A DNA stretch of 64,000 nucleotides from Aquatica leii (GCA_035610365.1 CM069435.1:63113389-63177388), one strand, 5' to 3'. Counted from the first letter of the stretch, positions 25,087-37,180 are shown. Notes: generated by a model not told the origin, from the letters alone. Numbers and translations: made by a program.

Positions 25087-26242
25087 TCAACTAACACTTT
25101 GTTGTTCAACTTTTAAGAAATCCGCTGTAACGTTACTAATAGTTTTGTCGTTTGTTTTCTTTGCTGTTGCATTCCATTTGTGCGCAGTTGCATCTTTTAC
25201 ACTATACTCCTGAAGTATTCTCATTAATTTCGAGTGTTCTACTTTATTATCATCTTCGTGAGTTGAGTATTTATCTGCCGGAATTAAAGGTGCATTATCG
25301 TCCGCTTTTAGTTGCGGAGACGGCGGAGGCGTTTCAACTTGTTCTATCTTTTTCTTTTTAATTGACGAACCTGAACGTCGTACAGGGCGAACCGGTACAA
25401 CAATTTCTAGTTCTTCATCAGGTACTATTAGTTTTTCAATGTCAGAAATAATGTCCTTATCGGTTTTTAACTTCCTAGGACGCGGCAAACTTGCATCCTT
25501 TGGATTATAATGTTCTAAGATACCTAAATCCCAGTCCTCTAATCCTCCAAACGAATCGTCACTTTCAATGTCAACGGGCGCTTTAGGCGTTTTTAATTTA
25601 TTATTCAATAACGACCCAAAGCTTCTACACCTCGTCATGTAATTTTCTAATTTACCACCGGCGGCGTTTGTAGACTTTTTAACTTCGCCTGGAAGAGAGT
25701 TTGCCGAAGTACTTACAGATGAATCGATGTATTTTAAATTACTTCCGTCGGAGTTTGCAATGCTAAATTTTAATTCGGTATAATTGGGCAATGAAGACGT
25801 CGATAAGTTTTTTTTGCGCGAAGCATCCTTTTCTACCAATTTTTCTGTAACTTTTTCTGATTTATCTTCTCTTTTGTGATTGCAACTGTCGGGATTGCCA
25901 CACGGGCATCCATAGTGATAAGTTTTCTTAATACAAATAACCTCTTTTGCTAATTTCGGTTCTTCAAGTACTTTTGTTTCTTCGTTCACTTTTTTCGATT
26001 GCAGAGCTTGAATGCTGTTTTTGGCAACAGTTTCAATTTTTTCTCGTAAACTTTTTTTGTGTTTTCTCGGCGGAGGCGTTGGGGTCGTGTCGTCATTAAA
26101 AATAAAACTTAATTGTGGATTTTTTAAATGAATCACTTCGTCTTTTTCTTGTACTTCTAGTTCGTTTTGGGTCCAATCTGACGATTTTGCTTTGATTATT
26201 GATCCGTTGTTACTGCGAGCGTTTTTTGTGCTTGATTCGTAT
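25087..26242 (-). CDS. Host gene, 3'-terminal exon (384 codons), unknown protein
   Basis: The best-supported protein-coding sequence in the window. On the minus strand, AATTTTGTTATAG is followed by one base of a split codon (phase 2) and an open frame of 384 residues to TGA at 25087-25089. There is no need for an internal start; the beginning lies in upstream exons to the right. The protein is polar and probably disordered: a proline-rich basic patch near residues 54-63 (PTPPPRKHKK), a short Cys cluster near 112-120 (GCPCGNPDSC), a Ser-rich stretch, and a conserved-looking block near 201-256 (YMTRCRSFGSLL, then SFGGLEDWDLGILEHYNPKD). A PPPSP motif lies near 305. No transmembrane segment or catalytic motif is visible. 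It may be an adaptor or cytoskeletal/signalling protein; I cannot name it. AATAAA follows 264 bases downstream. Confidence 0.8.
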
Positions 26243-27218
26243 CTATAACAAAATTCATAAAATTGTTTATTGTATCTTGTTATAGATTTACTGTTAGTTC
26301 AGTGCCATTAAAACTTATCGTGTAATTAGTCGCATTCGTTTTTAATCAACGAACCGTACATGTTCAGCTCTAAATAATTAAACAATTTTGAATATAAAAT
26401 ATGTAATTGCATACCTGTTCATTCGCTTTGTGTTTAGATTTGAGTCAGACTTCCAGGAATTTGGTTTTAACTGTAAAGAAAAAAAAACTATTAATGCAAA
26501 TTATTCCTCGTGTGCTTATTGGTCAGATTTTCAATTTCAGTATGACGAGACTCTTTTTTACACCTTTTTAAATGTTAAAAAATTATGGATAAGAAACTTA
26601 ATACGATAGTAAAGAATTATAAGTTCAGTTTATATTTTTCTCACGCACACTAAATTGTCTCATAGTATAGAAGAACACATATTACAGTTACATAAAGCTA
26701 CAGATACAATTAACCTTATTTTGCATAGAAATTATACAGTTTATTTTTATGATAAAAAAGTGTGTTGTTTAAGACAACATCGTGTACTAACCAATTAGTG
26801 TAAACAATGCTGATGTTTTTTTAATTACAAGATAAGTTTTATCGCAAACTAATTAAATTATAATGGTTTTCAATGCTTCCAAGAAATTCTAGTATTTGCT
26901 TCTAAAAAAAACTGTTAATTCTATTGTAACATATCAATGCTTCTAAGAACAAAGCATTTAATGCTAATGCAATTCCCAAAGTTTTTTGCACTTAATGTGA
27001 AAGAAAAACGCATGTTAATAGTTTTTCGTCAAACCAGAATAATAAAACAAATTTATCATTTAAAATAATTAAAAAAGAATATGTACTTAAGTAGTCCAAA
27101 TTTTTTAAAATGTTTTAAGTTTGTTAGTTTCCAGTTTTCAATCATTTGAAAAATACAAAAAAACATAAACGATCGAGATAATTCGATTCTACTATAAAAA
27201 CAAATAATTTGATAGGTT
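26243..27218. other. Probable intron of the 25-kb gene, AT-rich
   Basis: No further exon of the minus-strand gene is recognisable here. The short plus-strand frame at 26388-26609 is low in information and unsupported. Confidence 0.4.
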
Positions 27219-27317
27219 TTAAAATGGTAATCCTTTATCCAACACGTATGTCAACGTTTCTTTATCGATTTCGTTCAAAACGACAGTTGCAAACGTAAAC
27301 ACCGATGTTATTTTCAA
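27219..27317 (-). CDS. Candidate 3'-terminal coding exon, unknown protein
   Basis: On the minus strand a pyrimidine-rich acceptor (TTTCTTTTATATAG) is followed in phase 0 by 32 codons, LKITSVFTFATVVLNEIDKE then TLTYVLDKGLPF, and TAA. GC is about 37% against a much lower background. No AATAAA is visible within 200 bases downstream. It could be the last exon of a gene lying to the right, or an alternative last exon. It cannot belong in frame to the 25-kb exon because it ends in a stop. Not recognised. Confidence 0.32.
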   Translation of the reverse strand: MKITSVFTFATVVLNEIDKETLTYVLDKGLPF

Positions 27318-27959
27318 CTATATAAAAGAAATATTCGTCGCTTAAATATAAAACATTATAGAAACTTCTTAAAAATTCTGTTAAATATTTTTAAAAGCAT
27401 TTTATTGGTTTGTAATAACTAAAATGTGTAATATTTTTTTTTAATTAAAAATTATCTTAGATAAAGAAACTTGGATGCTTAAATCTATGTTCTACCATTC
27501 AAATATTAAACTTCAATTGGTTTTTTAACTTTAAAAAAATTAGTTTAAATAAACACATACATACGTTTTATCGTTGACGATGAAATATGCAACAAATCTT
27601 AAATATGTTTCAGAAATTGAGGTAAAGCAATGAATGATTATTTAGGCTAACCAACTTATTTAGAGCAAGTTATAATTTTAGAACAGTCAATAAACACTAT
27701 ACTGAAGTCTAAACTTTGTTGTGAGAATAGAATATGTAAAATTATATTTGTTTTTAATATACATTATTTAGTTGACAATTATTTAAAAAAAAGTTATTTA
27801 GTTTTTGACTACTATTTAGTAGAGGGTATACACCAACATTTAATAATTAAACCGCAATTTTTTTTATCGCCAGTCGTCAATAAAGCCATGCATTACTATA
27901 GCGATTTTCGGCAGTAAACAAACTTTATCTTATTGTAAAATCAAGTACCACGATAGTAC
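27318..27959. other. AT-rich non-coding DNA
   Basis: Nothing seen apart from homopolymer-rich sequence. Confidence 0.5.
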
Positions 27960-28745
27960 ATCAGAAGGACACTTTGACATGAAGAAAACATTCCAAGAGT
28001 CTGATTCGGGAAACAAATACTTCCTGGTAGCAATGGATTATTTTACGAAATAGACGAAGGCTTACGCCATACCCAATCAAGAAGCAGCTACAGTCGCAAA
28101 CGTTTTAGTGAAAGAGCTTTTCTGCCGTTTTGGAACTGCGTTGGAGTTAAATTCCAACCAAGACCGCAACTTTGAGTCTGCGCTGTTTCAAGAAGTCTGC
28201 TAACTGTTGATGATGATGGGAATGTACTTAACCAAAGTAGTATTCAAATACCAAAAAGATTGGGACCACTTCACAAAAGTACATGCCAAACAGCATCCTG
28301 CATCATGCTCGCACCGGTTCCCCGATTTACAGCCATTGCCAAACACCGCACCTACAGGGCAGTCTAGATATCGCCCTCTCAAATGTAACTGTCACATAAC
28401 ATATTTTTATGCTCAATGGGTCCCCATTAGCGCTGATGTCTAGCTACGCGCATGCATGCTCGGTCGCAAAACACGACTGCACATGCGACCTCCAATTTGG
28501 CCAAAGACTGAAAGAGGAAGTTGCTGGAGAAAGCACAAAACGGTGGGTTTCAACCGGGCGACATGGTGTGGTTGTATAATTCCTAAAGAAAACATGGTTT
28601 GTCGCCGACGCTGCAGAGACAATAAGAAGTTCTGCAGCGTATTAATGACGTTTTTTATCATATCCGAAAACCACCAGAAGCAAAACAAAAGCAATTCAAA
28701 TCGATCGTCTAGCTCCGTTTGCTGGCGATAAGAACATAAAATCTG
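27960..28745 (+). mobile_element. Ty3/Gypsy retrotransposon fossil, integrase region
   Basis: Plus-strand translation in pieces matches the integrase catalytic core of Ty3/Gypsy elements: ESDSGNKYFLVAMDYFTK, YAIPNQEAATVANVLVKE, FCRFGTALELN. It is followed by the degraded C-terminal integrase part (the GDMVWLY-like region near 28555 and the 'RLAPF' end near 28715). Only this region of the element survives; no LTRs, gag or reverse transcriptase were found around it. It is broken, with many lesions, and is therefore old. Confidence 0.75.
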
Positions 28746-29230
28746 TTCCCAGCACGAAGGGATTGCGCCATGGTACACGGATGTTTAAAAGAAACTCAAA
28801 ATCCTGGATTTAACATTAAACAAGTTAGCACTACCAGTAGATGTAGCTCACATTTATAAAACCAAAACAGCAATTAAAAAAAAACATTTTGTCAAAGTCT
28901 TAGGCACGTTCCCTTGGTCTTTATAACAGAAACTCTATTAAGTCTGCGCGAATATGATCCTTTATAAAAGAAGAAGGCTCCAAAAAATTGTTTGTTGCTC
29001 GCTCTAAACTTCTTTGGGACTATTTGAACTTACAGTACCTCCTAGGACAAAATATGCATAATGCTCTGTGTATCGGCTTAGATAGACACTTCACAAAAAT
29101 CACTTTTTAAAAACGCTTCTCTGCGAGGTATCACATCAAAAAATGACTATGTTGAGGAGCAAGAAACACCAGAACATACTTTTTACAAATGTGTGGACGA
29201 TGTCAACATAGTCACATTAAAAGTGTCTCA
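28746..29230 (+). mobile_element. LINE scrap, C-terminal end
   Basis: EEQETPEHTFYKCVD at about 29152-29196 fits the terminal zinc-knuckle-like motif (C-x-x-C-x6-8-H-x4-C; here the first Cys pair is lost) found at the end of R1/Jockey/I-type LINE ORF2 proteins. WYTDV at about 28769 resembles the RNase H-domain motif 'YTDGS' but is weak. The rest is undetectable. The stretch follows directly on the Gypsy fossil. Confidence 0.4.
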
Positions 29231-29892
29231 CACCGAAACACACAGTTTCAATTAAAGAAAGTAATGAGGTGCTTTTGAGCACAATGGCTTGTAGTATACT
29301 AGGCCAATCTAATGGACTAGTCGTGCTGAACAATGGAAACTAATACAAACAGTAGATTAGACAACAAAAATTTGGTAAAGTAGAGAAGACAAAGGTGAGC
29401 ATGTTAGATATATAAACACGTTTTCCGCAATTTTCTAGCCTGTGATTAAATAGTCAGTTCCATAAAGCAGTCATCCCATTCACTTAAAATATATCTCATA
29501 GTTCCTATTTTAAGTATATTTAACCCGATAATAAAAATTTATATTCAGGTCTACGCTTAGGCTTAATTTACACATAATGCTTGTCTATCATTTTTCTTTT
29601 AGTATTTGTTTAAGGATATATTATTAAACAGAAACTTATCTAACATCTGCACGATTAATTGCTTGGTATATTTGTGATTAAACAATTTTTTATTTTAACC
29701 GCAATGTCTTCTCCAGCTCCAATTTAAAATATTAAAAAATGCATTTTTTAGAAAGAAACGTTCTACATTTAAAAGTACGCTTGAATTTTAGATTATATTG
29801 ATGGGTGTCGTAATAGCCGAATTCGAAGCAATTTTTGTGTTACATAATATTAACAATATTTGCTAAATATTGTGTGCGGGGATTTTTCTATA
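29231..29892. other. Non-coding DNA
   Basis: No frame, RNA gene or repeat end recognised. Confidence 0.5.
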
Positions 29893-30030
29893 ATGGATTT
29901 TGTAATTAGAGGATTAGCAGCTGCCGCTGAAGGTTTTTTTACTAATCCTCTTGATGTTTTAAAAACGTGAATGCAATTACAAGCGAATTACGCACAAGAG
30001 AACAACTACACTACTGCCGCAAATATTTAT
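29893..30030 (+). pseudogene. Mitochondrial carrier N-terminus, SLC25A35-like
   Basis: From ATG 29893 the frame reads MDFVIRGLAAAAEGFFTNPL, then DVLKT, a TGA at 29968-29970, and MQLQANYAQENNY. This is the start of a mitochondrial solute carrier: a first helix with GGLAA-like spacing, then the family signature Pro-x-Asp-x-x-Lys-x-Arg followed by MQLQ. The arginine of the signature is the TGA, a one-base change from CGA. The SLC25A34/35 group starts with MDFV/MEFV and PL(D/E)V(V/I)KTRMQLQG, which is why I place it there. Similarity fades after about 30030 and the other five helices are absent nearby. It is a pseudogene fragment; a broken first exon is the alternative. Confidence 0.7.
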
Positions 30031-30499
30031 CAACATCGACCAGACTGCATAACAACCAGAAATCGTTTGTCGCGTTCGTCGCCGTCACAGCTTCAATTTG
30101 TTGAAAAAACTTATAGAAAATAATGAAAGAAGAAATTTAGTATACGCTCTCTGAAACTCATTATAAGTCATTAGTAACAACATTCTATCATAGAAATCAG
30201 TCGAAAAAAATAATAACAATAACATGACATTTTTTTTGTAGTGGTGCGAAGAACACGGAATTCAAAAATTTTGTGAATATGTTCTACTGGCGTATTTTTC
30301 GAATCTATTGAAAGAATATTCTCCGTTGACAAATATTATAAACTTACAAGTTTTTTAAAACAAAAAGAAAGAACTCGTACACCAAAAAAATCAATTTCTT
30401 TTTAACAAGTTCTTCAATTTTTATTTTACACACCAACAAAATTTACTTGATGATAAGGTAATTTATGCAAATTTTTTAGAATAAATTTGATACGAATAC
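30031..30499. other. Non-coding DNA
   Basis: AT-rich, with a GC-richer patch at 30060-30100 (GTTCGTCGCCGTCACAGC) that yields no lasting frame. Confidence 0.45.
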
Positions 30500-30940
30500 A
30501 GTAATTACTTTAGGTATGTGCTGTATTTTGCATTTCTGGGGCTCTACGTAAAGAAGAACTTCTGAATTTAAAAGTGAAACACATAAAGCACAAGAAAACA
30601 ATTTTGGTTTTTAATATAACTAAAACAAAGACTGACAGACCTAGATTATTTATCATCACTTCAAAGTTTAAAAAAAAAGTAAAATCCATAGACTTATTTG
30701 ACAAATATTTAGCTTTGCGTTCTAAACAGATCTCACACGACCGATTATTCATAATGGCAAATGCATAATTCAACCAGTAGAAATTCATACTTTTGGAAAT
30801 GTACCAAGCAAATATGCAGGCGGTAGTAAAGAAAATCTAAAACGTCACAAAGGGTAGAAAAGCATTGCAGAGCCCTACCTTGAAGAATCTCTGCTCAATA
30901 TAACAAACATTTTAAATTCGATTTTAGGTGAAGACCAACA
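30500..30940 (+). mobile_element. Crypton-like tyrosine recombinase, C-terminal catalytic half
   Basis: The frame from 30538 reads GALRKEELLNLKVKHIK, then KTKTDRPRLFIIT, and a later piece reads CIIQPVEIHTFGNVPSKYA. After a gap, LKRHKG and SIAEPYLEESLLNITNI follow. This is the catalytic domain of the arthropod tyrosine-recombinase family: box I Arg in GA(C/L)R, the beta-strand 'NTKT' motif, and the H-G-W-(R/K) region followed by the Tyr of A-E-x-Y. Here box II (GHSFRRT) is deleted, at least one frame change occurs near 30766, and Gly is lost from H-G-G-W. The fragment complements the N-terminal half at 49.5 kb but is a separate copy. Confidence 0.65.
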
Positions 30941-31984
30941 TAGTTATCGCTAACGATAATTTTACCAAAAACTGACAAATTATTAACATAGATAATAATC
31001 CTCAAACATTTTCAGTCCAAATATTGTTTTATGTCAAGTTTTAAATAATTTCTGTTGACGATAAAATTTTGTATGCACCACAGCAGCAAAGTGTTTTTAT
31101 CAAACTCGCTTGTTACTTGCTACATGTTGTAATTTTGTATTGATCTAAAATATTTATTCTAAATTAAAATTAGCGACTGCCCCTTACGGCTGTTAAACGT
31201 TCGTGTACCTGGGTGTTATTTTAAGAAATGGGATGTGCTAGGAAAAACGTATTGCAAGTATTGATCGAATTCGCCGTTTTAGTGTCAATTATGTGACTTT
31301 CCCAGCAAGTTGGGGGGATTGCTATGCTGATTTTGGACCCTGCTGCTTTAGAAATATGTAACTGTGGAGTCCACTTCGTTTTATGTAATCAGAAGAAACG
31401 AGAGAAGACTCACACCTGTATCAGTACCGTATTACTTCGTTAAATTACTTTATGCACATTACTTAGAGTAGTGTATAATCCTCTTGCATCTATACTTAAT
31501 ATTTTATTTATGTCAGCCTTATACGTACTACTTAGTAACGTAGAATTTTGCTTTATGTATTTTGTTTTAATTATATTCATGAACCGTCAGCATTCGGCAC
31601 ATTAACTTATTTTATGAAATAACTTTAGATCATACTGATTTAAATTTAGTTTCAGTCGCAAACTTTATATCATCTGTAATCTTATGTATTATCGTTGAGT
31701 ACATTGACGTGACATGCGTCAAGTTTCTTCAATCATTTGAACGCAGTAATAGACAAAAGCAAAATAACATTACCCGTCGTACATTGGCTTGTATACTACG
31801 CATAGTTCTAAATCAGATAAATAGGAGTACTGGAAGTCACTACGATTGACAAAGAATTGTCGGTTTGGTGAGTTTTTGTACCCACATTATACTTTTTTTT
31901 TGCGATTCATTATTATCATTGTCGATTGTTGACTTATTTTACCACGCATAGTAGACTAGATAGTTTAATCAAACAAATATGTTA
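30941..31984. other. Non-coding DNA
   Basis: A moderately GC-rich segment at 31180-31430 contains VYLGVILRNG in one frame, loosely LINE-like ('YLGV'), but without further support. Nothing else seen. Confidence 0.4.
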
Positions 31985-32165
31985 GTAATTGTGTTTTGTC
32001 AATTTGTTCCTTTTAATGATTGACAGATTTAAACAAGGTCTGCATTGAGTGATATTTACTTGTTATGGCGCCTTTTTAATTTAGTGTAGAATGTGCACAC
32101 CGAAACTTGCGATCCGCTTGGCGATACAACAAACAGTCGCTAGCAATCAAGTTGCGAGAAAATTC
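31985..32165. repeat. Partial copy C of the 40/62-kb repeat family
   Basis: Aligns with the right end of the copies at 41.0-41.16 and 63.45-63.61 kb: TGTCATTTGTTC-like block, ATTTAAAC, TGGCGC(C/G)TTTTTAAT, GCACAC then ACTTGCGATCCGCT, and TAGCAATCAAGTTGCGAGAAAATT at the end. All three copies stop being alike just after 'CGAGAAAAT'. The upstream 800 bases of the family are not recognisable here. Confidence 0.55.
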
Positions 32166-32614
32166 TCGTCTCATACTCGTCTCGCTTGCACTTTACTGTC
32201 TGGGTACATAAATTTATACAAGGAAACAAATATTATTAGATTTAACAAATAAAAAAAAATCTAACACAAGCAAACAAAGAACAAGAAAATCTACAATTAT
32301 TTACAAGTAAAAGACAACAACAAAAACAAATTATTTTTGCGGTTTGTCTAAGAATTCAAACTTTTAGTCGCACTTTGAAACTCTGAATCTAATTCAGATT
32401 AATGTCAAAATTAGAATTATAAACAATCTTTATTTAAATTACCAATTATATTACTCATTTACGCATTCTATGATTTTCTTATCGTTATAGCATAATGCTA
32501 CTGAATGATTCGATCAACATAATATTCCTATTTTATAATGACCTCCAAAGAAATTTAATTTAAATGTTATTGAAGACATCTAGGCTACAACGATAAAAAC
32601 AATTTATAAAGATA
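32166..32614. other. AT-rich non-coding DNA
   Basis: Nothing recognisable. Confidence 0.5.
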
Positions 32615-32760
32615 ACTAGTTTCAACCAGCCAAGAACTAATGACGGTGGTTCAAGACTCTTGGGACAATATCCAACAAGACCTAATTGTAAAACTAATTC
32701 AACCGATGGTGAATATACTCATTATTAAATTGTTATTGATTTTTATTATAATTTTTTTTA
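32615..32760 (+). mobile_element. Tc1-like transposase C-terminus, fragment
   Basis: The plus frame reads QELMTVVQDSWDNIQQDLIV, then KLIQPMVNILI. This follows the C-terminal helix of Tc1 transposases (eLw..vqe.W..ip.....kLi.SMp.R), which normally ends in a Gly-rich 'GGHTKY'. The Arg-Cys and the terminal tail are lost. The catalytic part upstream is not recognisable, so only the last roughly 40 codons survive. Confidence 0.5.
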
Positions 32761-34807
32761 TTATCATTTCATAAATAAAAAACAATACTTTTATTGTTCA
32801 AAATGAATTACTTTCTGTTTTAAGACATTTGCAAAAGATTTGTGGATTTTATTTATAAACAATGTATTCTAATACGTTAATTATTAAAATGTTATTGTTT
32901 TGTTGTAAGGTGTTTAACGATTTAAATAGTTGCACTTGTATTTCTTGTTTTCTTAATAAAGCAATTCTTTTAGCACAATTGTTGTACTTTTTATCGTTTT
33001 CAGAAAGATTTTATCCATTTATGTATTGCTCAATTTAAAATTGATTTAAATGTATATCTGTTACGAATTTATAATTAATACAAATGGATTTTGTGGTTAC
33101 GCAAGAGACATACAATTGTCATTTTAATAATATTCACAACATTCAACGCAAATTAGTTTCTATATGAACCAAAATCTTAATTTAAGTTTTTGTATCACTT
33201 TGCTTCCAATTTTAACAAAAATGTTTTACAATCTCTTTGATTAGAATTATTATTTTATTTAGACTGTTAGCATAACACAAATCGGACCATTAAAAAATAA
33301 AACGCAATCACTTCCTTAGCAGTATCACTGTTATTTACGAAATTACAAGCGCCTGAGAAATAGGAATTTAGTATAAAAAGCAACTTGAAAGTAAACGTTA
33401 CTAATCATCAATCAATCAACGTAAAACACGCACATCTGCATATAAATCGTTCATTAAAATTTAAGAAACCATTGTTATCAAATTTTACAATTGTATTCGA
33501 AAACAAAGAAAATTACTTCAGATACATATACATATGTTTGTACCTGTACGCGTTTTAACTGGATTAAAAAAATTACACAGAAAATGCCTAAGTGAAAGTA
33601 AATAAAATTTATTATACATAGAAAATCTTAAGCCTCCAACGCACTGTAATCGATAAAATTTAATGAATAATACAACAGATATTAATGAAGTTTCAAGACG
33701 CATTTACTAAAATCAACTTAAAAATTAATTAGAGCATGAAAAGTAAAATTACAATGAAAAATTAAGATAAATATGTTTCATGTGAGCCGATTATGGAATC
33801 TAAGTGCACTAGATCATAAATTAAAAAAATCGGCATATCAATTTAATTTCTAGTTCCCGCTAACATCTATTTGCAAAACAGTTAATAAAGTTACGAGACT
33901 ATTTATTTCCTGCTTATATTGAAACTAACAATTTAAAAACTTTCTGAAACTTTGAATTTTATTTACTAATTGTACTGAACTTTATTTGAAACTGTAAGAG
34001 GAAATTTTTATTTTAAACTAAAAGTTTAATTACATAACAAATTGCTTTCACGTTCTCCATATATTTAGTTTTGTAGAATTAAAATACACAATATTGTTTA
34101 CGTTGCAGTAAGAACATTGTATAAGCACAGCACCTTGTAGCTGTGTTTAGTATTAGTTTTAAAGTACGATTGCAAATTCTAAAAATCGAAATTATTTCTC
34201 TTTAGAAAATTGAAAGATATTACTTGTTACAAACAATTACTTAAAAAAAATTATGTATGACGATAACAACAAATAGATCACGCCTTCAAAATAGAAAGCT
34301 AAAGATACAATGATTACATTATAACTAGCAAAATAAACTCTAGAAAAAAACATCAGCTAATCAACACGTTAATGCATTGAAAAGATAAAGAAAGAAAACG
34401 TTTGTTTATTCAAGACTAGCGGACATTTCACAGTACGATGGTAAAAACTAATTTTCAATGCCGAAAATACAAAAACAAAATAATTTTCATCCATTTTAAA
34501 AACTCAAAACAAAGAAACTACAAAAGAGATGAGAAAAAATCTACACAGCGTCCTTAGTTAATTTGCAATAAATAACAATAATAATAATAAGGGTTTTATT
34601 AACAATAAAAAAATTATTATTAGGTATTCGTTTTAGTAAAAAAAAAGACTAAAAACATTAATAACAAAAAAACAACTTAAAAAAATGAGATATTGTATTA
34701 GTTTCCAAATAAAATTTTGTTTGTTAAGTTTAATTGTTAATAGATGAAAAAAAAATAATAACGCTGGAGATAGAAAAAAAATGGAAAAAACATAATAATA
34801 ATAATAG
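32761..34807. other. AT-rich non-coding DNA
   Basis: TATAAAAAG at 33374, followed about 30 bases later by repeated ATCA words, could be a core promoter, but no reading frame or exon follows. Short AAT microsatellites lie at about 34575-34590 and 34790-34805, the second touching the LINE below. Confidence 0.4.
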
Positions 34808-37180
34808 GGGTGTACGCTCCAAGCGGGGGTAAAGGAAGAATTTGATGACAAATTGACGCAGATATTGAAGAACATAAATAACAACAAAGAGATTTGCATA
34901 TTCGGAGATTTAAATGTTAGAGTGGTACGGAAAGAAAATGATTCGGCGGTGGGAAAATAAAGTGAAGAAAAAGTAAATAATAACTGTCAACGACATGTGC
35001 AAAACACTATCCCTCAAAGTTGGGGTTTTTTAGCATAAAAATGTACACAAATTCATATGGGTACAATCCACAAAACAATTACAATCGATAATGTACTTGG
35101 TGATAGCAACAGTAATTGTAAATTACAAAAAATCAGGCGGTATAAATACAGAAGAAAATAACAAAAAGGAATATAAAGAACTAGAAGCTGGAAAATATAA
35201 TCTAGAAAGCCTTAAACAAGAGTCTACACAATTTCTATACAAATTAAGATTGGCCATGAAGCTTCAAGGAATAAGACATGAAAACCTAGACACAGAAAAT
35301 AAGTATCAATTTATTAAAGAAAACATACATCAAGCAGACAAAGAAGTTTTAGGGTATCTGGAAGTGGATCAAAAACAAAAGCCAGAATGGTGGTCAGGAG
35401 AAATGAAAAATCTAATAGAAAGTAAAAAAAAAAGCTTATCAAATGCGATTGCGTACCAAGGACCCGGAAGACAGAAATGTATATGCACGATGCAATAGAG
35501 AAGTAAAAAAGATTATGGTAAAGAAGAAAAACGAAATGTGGGATAAAAAGTGCTAAGAGATCAAGAGATGTTTAAGGGGAACTAGAATAACACTGGCGTA
35601 TAAGGCCATAAAAAATCTAAGAAATGACAGAAAGGAGACAGGAAATATAAACTTGATAAAAGAAGAAGAATGGCGAGCATATTATAGGACACTATTAACG
35701 GAACAATTTAAAGGAAAAATAAACAAGATTGAAGTAGATGAAAACATGGAAGAAGAGATAAATATAACTGAAATCAAAAGAGCATTAACAGACATGAAAA
35801 ACGGCAAAGCTCAAAGACCGGGAAACATTTCCATTGAACTAATAAAACGAGGACCAGATATTATGTTGGGAATTCTAGCCGACCTGTTTAATGCCTACCT
35901 GATTAGGGGTAAAGACACTTCAGCGTACTGGAATTTGGCATATATCAATTAAATTTATAAGAAGGGAAACAAGAAAGTCTGTAGGAATTATAGGGGGATG
36001 AGTGTCACTAGTTCAATGGGAAGGTTGTATGGCAGAATTCTAAAAAAATCAAATCGGAATATGAAGACTTAGAGGAGCAGAACGGTTTTCGTGCGGAAAG
36101 ATCATGCTTGGATAATATATTTACCCTTCAGCAAATAATAGAAAAACGGAAAGCCCGAAATCAACCTACGCATCTCGTATTTATAGATCTTGAGAAGGCC
36201 TACGATACAGTGCCCTTGACAAAGCTTTTCGATGTGTTGACGAAGATCGGCCTCAGTAAAACGTACATTCGTGCAATTTGGAACTTATATAAGATCCCAG
36301 AAAGCGTCGTGAAGGTTGAGAAAAAATCTTGGAACTATTTACAGTTACAAAGGGTCTTAAACAGAGATGCTGTTTGTCACCTACTTTGTTCAAGATATAT
36401 GTTCAAGCAACTTTGGAGAACTGGAGGAAGAAGTGTTCAGGAATGGGAATTGATATCGGGGATAAATGTTTGATAACTGTTTTCTTTGCTGACGATCAAG
36501 TAATTATTGCAAACTGCGAAGAAGACATTGACTACATGCTAAAAAAAATTATAGAGGAATACGAAGAGTGGTGTATGAATCTAAACAAAAAAAAAGCGGA
36601 ATACCTACGCATAGGAAAGGAGCAGGAAGATAAATGTAAAGAGTATAAATACTTAGAAAGCATGATATTAAGCGAAGGAACATCCAATAGATTTATAACG
36701 TATAGGGTTCAACAGGGTCAGAAATGTGTACGAATGTTCAATTCATTCTTTGGTCGAATCAAATTAAAATAAATACAAAAATGACAATCTACGGAGCAAT
36801 AGTAGAACCAATATTGACATACGGATCAGAATGCTAGCAGTTACCGGACAGAAATAGAAAAAGAGTAGAAGCTGTAGAAATGGATTACATAAAGAGGACA
36901 AGTAGAGTGTCCAGGCTGGAACGTATACCGAATCAAGAAATTAGAAGGCGTGTAAAAAGAACATATACGACTATAGACGTAGCAGAACAAGACAACTTCT
37001 GTGAACTATGAAGTATGTACCAAGAAACAGAAGAAAAAGAGGAAGACCAGCATTAACATGGGAAAATGGAATAACAGAGACAATGAAGTGTCGAGCTATT
37101 GATGAGGAAGAATGGAGAAATAAAGAAAGATGGCGATCACAATGCGGGATACGGCAGAGGCTGTAGGACCCTCGTTTATA
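34808..37180 (+). mobile_element. APE-type LINE (RTE-like), 5'-truncated and broken
   Basis: A single-ORF LINE in several frames. Endonuclease end: VYAPSGGK, then EICIFGDLNVRVVRKEN (GDLN is the APE motif). Reverse transcriptase: MKNGKAQRPGNISIELIKRG (35790-35850); NGFRAERSCLDNIFTLQQII; THLVFIDLEKAYDTVP (motif A, 36170-36215); GLKQRCCLSPTLFKIYV (motif B, 36347-36397); VFFADDQVIIANCEEDIDYM (motif C, catalytic FADD, 36480-36540); YKYLESMILSEGTSN. The tail holds SRLERIPNQEIRRRVKRTYT, KRGRP and EEEWRN. Frameshifts fall near 34840, 35500-35650, between 35990 and 36060, at about 36330-36360, and near 37000. In-frame stops include one after NDSAVGK. The start lies inside the endonuclease, a typical 5' truncation. 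An A-rich 3' end at about 37165-37200 abuts a Tc1/mariner-type remnant. The clade call (RTE-like) is from memory. Confidence 0.85.

Noticed and set aside
28200-28778. Several overlapping frames on both strands, including 112 codons on the minus strand
   Set aside because: They are shadows of the Ty3/Gypsy integrase fossil.
33374-33420. TATA-box promoter
   Set aside because: TATAAAAAG is expected by chance in AT-rich DNA, and no exon follows.
34633-34899. 88-codon minus-strand frame
   Set aside because: Crosses from AAT-rich spacer into the antisense of the LINE endonuclease; it is an antisense shadow.
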